Part shown: positions 5,533-6,148 of the stretch, one piece after another
Layout of the letters: every line of letters starts with the position of its first letter
Numbering within the stretch: the stretch's first letter is position 1
Source: CAIXTV01 sp037144095
GTDB lineage: Bacteria; Bacteroidota; Bacteroidia; Bacteroidales; CAIXTV01
DNA length: 6,148 nucleotides
Direction: 5' to 3'
NCBI GenBank assembly: GCA_037144095.1
Contig: JBAWXL010000267.1
Span: 1 to 6,148 of the forward strand
Position numbers and translations under genes: made by a program
Notes under the pieces: model-generated
The model's input: the letters and a program-made list of their open reading frames with translations, nothing else
Told to the model about the DNA's origin: nothing
Databases searched by the model: none

Positions 5533-6036
5533 ATGTCAACAAAAGAAGAATTTCCTTTAAAAAAAGTCTGTATCATTTGTGCAAAAGGCACAATAGAAGA
5601 CGTGTATGCCACCCTCGTGATGGCGAATGGTGCGGTGATGGAAGGCATCGAAGCCAAAGTGTTTTTCACTTTCTTCGGGCTGGATGCCATCACCAAAAAA
5701 CAAATGAAAAAACTTCACACCGCCACAGTGGGCAATCCTGCCATGCGTATGCCCGGCGGACTCGCTTTCCCTACCTGGTTGGGTTCAATCCCCGGAGTGG
5801 AAGCAGGTGTTTCGAGCATGATGAAAAGTCAGATGGATAAACTCGACATTCCGCCTGTCGACGAATTTCTCGATATGATAACGGCCGGCGGTGGCGAAAT
5901 TTACGCTTGCAAACTCGCCATGGACATGTTCAAACTCACCAAAGCCGATTTATGCGAGCAGGTGAAAGCCGTCCTCACCGTTGGAGAGTTCTATCAACTT
6001 GCCGGCGGACAAGGAACGCAGATTATTTTTACGTAA
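5533..6036 (+). CDS. dsrE2: DsrE2-like sulfurtransferase
   Basis: This 167-residue protein of the DsrE/DsrF superfamily is closest in appearance to the DsrE2 branch. It has the hydrophobic alanine-rich helix followed by VFFTFFGLDAI (43-53, the FFTFxGL signature), a glycine/methionine/proline-rich middle (67-100) and the conserved cysteine Cys126 in GGEIYACKLAMDMF (120-133), the expected persulfide-carrying residue. A CxxC pair (Cys13, Cys16) at the end of the first strand and Cys141 are additional. The segment around 73-97 is hydrophobic and could associate with membrane, as proposed for some DsrE2 proteins, but no clear transmembrane helix is defined. DsrE2 proteins usually work with TusA and rhodanese in sulfur relays of sulfur oxidisers; neither is present here, while SQR and a TusE-like protein are. 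It starts 27 bp after tusE and is the last gene of the operon. The fold assignment is firm; the exact partners are inferred. Confidence 0.85.
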   Translation: MSTKEEFPLKKVCIICAKGTIEDVYATLVMANGAVMEGIEAKVFFTFFGLDAITKKQMKKLHTATVGNPAMRMPGGLAFPTWLGSIPGVEAGVSSMMKSQMDKLDIPPVDEFLDMITAGGGEIYACKLAMDMFKLTKADLCEQVKAVLTVGEFYQLAGGQGTQIIFT

Positions 6037-6120
6037 TAGGCTGAAGGCTATTAGGCTGAAGACTGAAGGAGGATGATAGGCTATTAGACTTTTAGATGTT
6101 TAGTCATTTAGGCTTTTAGG
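6037..6120. repeat. Degenerate TAGGCT-based intergenic repeat
   Basis: TAGGCT occurs four times (6037, 6052, 6077, 6109). TAGGCTGAAG occurs at 6037-6046 and 6052-6061, and AGGCTATTAGGCT at 6045-6057 recurs with one change at 6078-6090. TTTAG words fill 6091-6118. The array starts one base after the dsrE2 stop codon. Its unit length varies, so it is a degenerate simple-sequence array rather than a clean tandem repeat. No open frame or clear terminator was found in it or in the 28 bases that follow. Confidence 0.55.
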
Positions 6121-6148
6121 AAGAAGCCCCGGTCACAAAAGCGATTAA

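Noticed and set aside
6111..6128. GGCTT/AAGCC stem-loop after the sulfur operon
   Set aside because: The five-pair stem has an eight-base loop and is followed by CCGGTCACAAAAG rather than a T-run, so it does not qualify as an intrinsic terminator.

Overview
This window looks like chromosomal DNA from a Bacteroidota species. It has AT-rich intergenic DNA, A-rich leaders without Shine-Dalgarno motifs in front of start codons, and three matches to the TAnnTTTG promoter element of this phylum (minus strand at 112-119 and 3105-3112, plus strand at 3201-3208). The gene content (DUF4159, an RsmE with short linkers, an FNR-like regulator, SQR) also fits. A precise genus cannot be read from the sequence.

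Left half (1-2915), all on the minus strand. Reading leftward from about 2915 there is a Crp/Fnr-type regulator, then rsmE (16S rRNA m3U1498 methyltransferase), an exported DUF4159 protein and a 3-methyladenine DNA glycosylase. The last three are tightly packed: a 4-bp GTGA overlap, then a 5-bp gap. A separate minus-strand gene with its own promoter begins at 71 and runs off the left edge; only its signal-peptide-like N-terminus is visible.

Middle (2916-3235). A 320-bp divergent intergenic region holds two adjacent ATGAT-N4-ATCAT palindromes (3138-3151 and 3155-3168), the spacing expected of an FNR-type operator. They lie between a minus-strand promoter toward the regulator and a plus-strand promoter toward the sulfur genes.

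Right half (3236-6036), all on the plus strand. A four-gene operon encodes a sulfide:quinone reductase-like flavoprotein, a helical DUF1641 protein, a TusE/DsrC-like protein with the penultimate sulfur-carrying cysteine but not the second DsrC cysteine, and a DsrE2-like protein with a conserved cysteine. The simplest reading is a sulfide-oxidation and sulfur-relay module. SQR would oxidise sulfide and pass electrons to quinone. The sulfane sulfur would then move onto the cysteines of the TusE-like and DsrE2-like proteins, with the DUF1641 protein as a likely partner or scaffold of SQR.

The regulator has an FNR-like recognition helix and a cysteine at the exact position of FNR Cys122, plus a cysteine cluster at its N-terminus. 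It is therefore a good candidate for an oxygen-, redox- or sulfur-responsive switch acting on the palindromes and controlling both itself and the operon. After the operon (6037-6120) there is a degenerate TAGGCT-based repeat and no recognisable gene to the end of the window.
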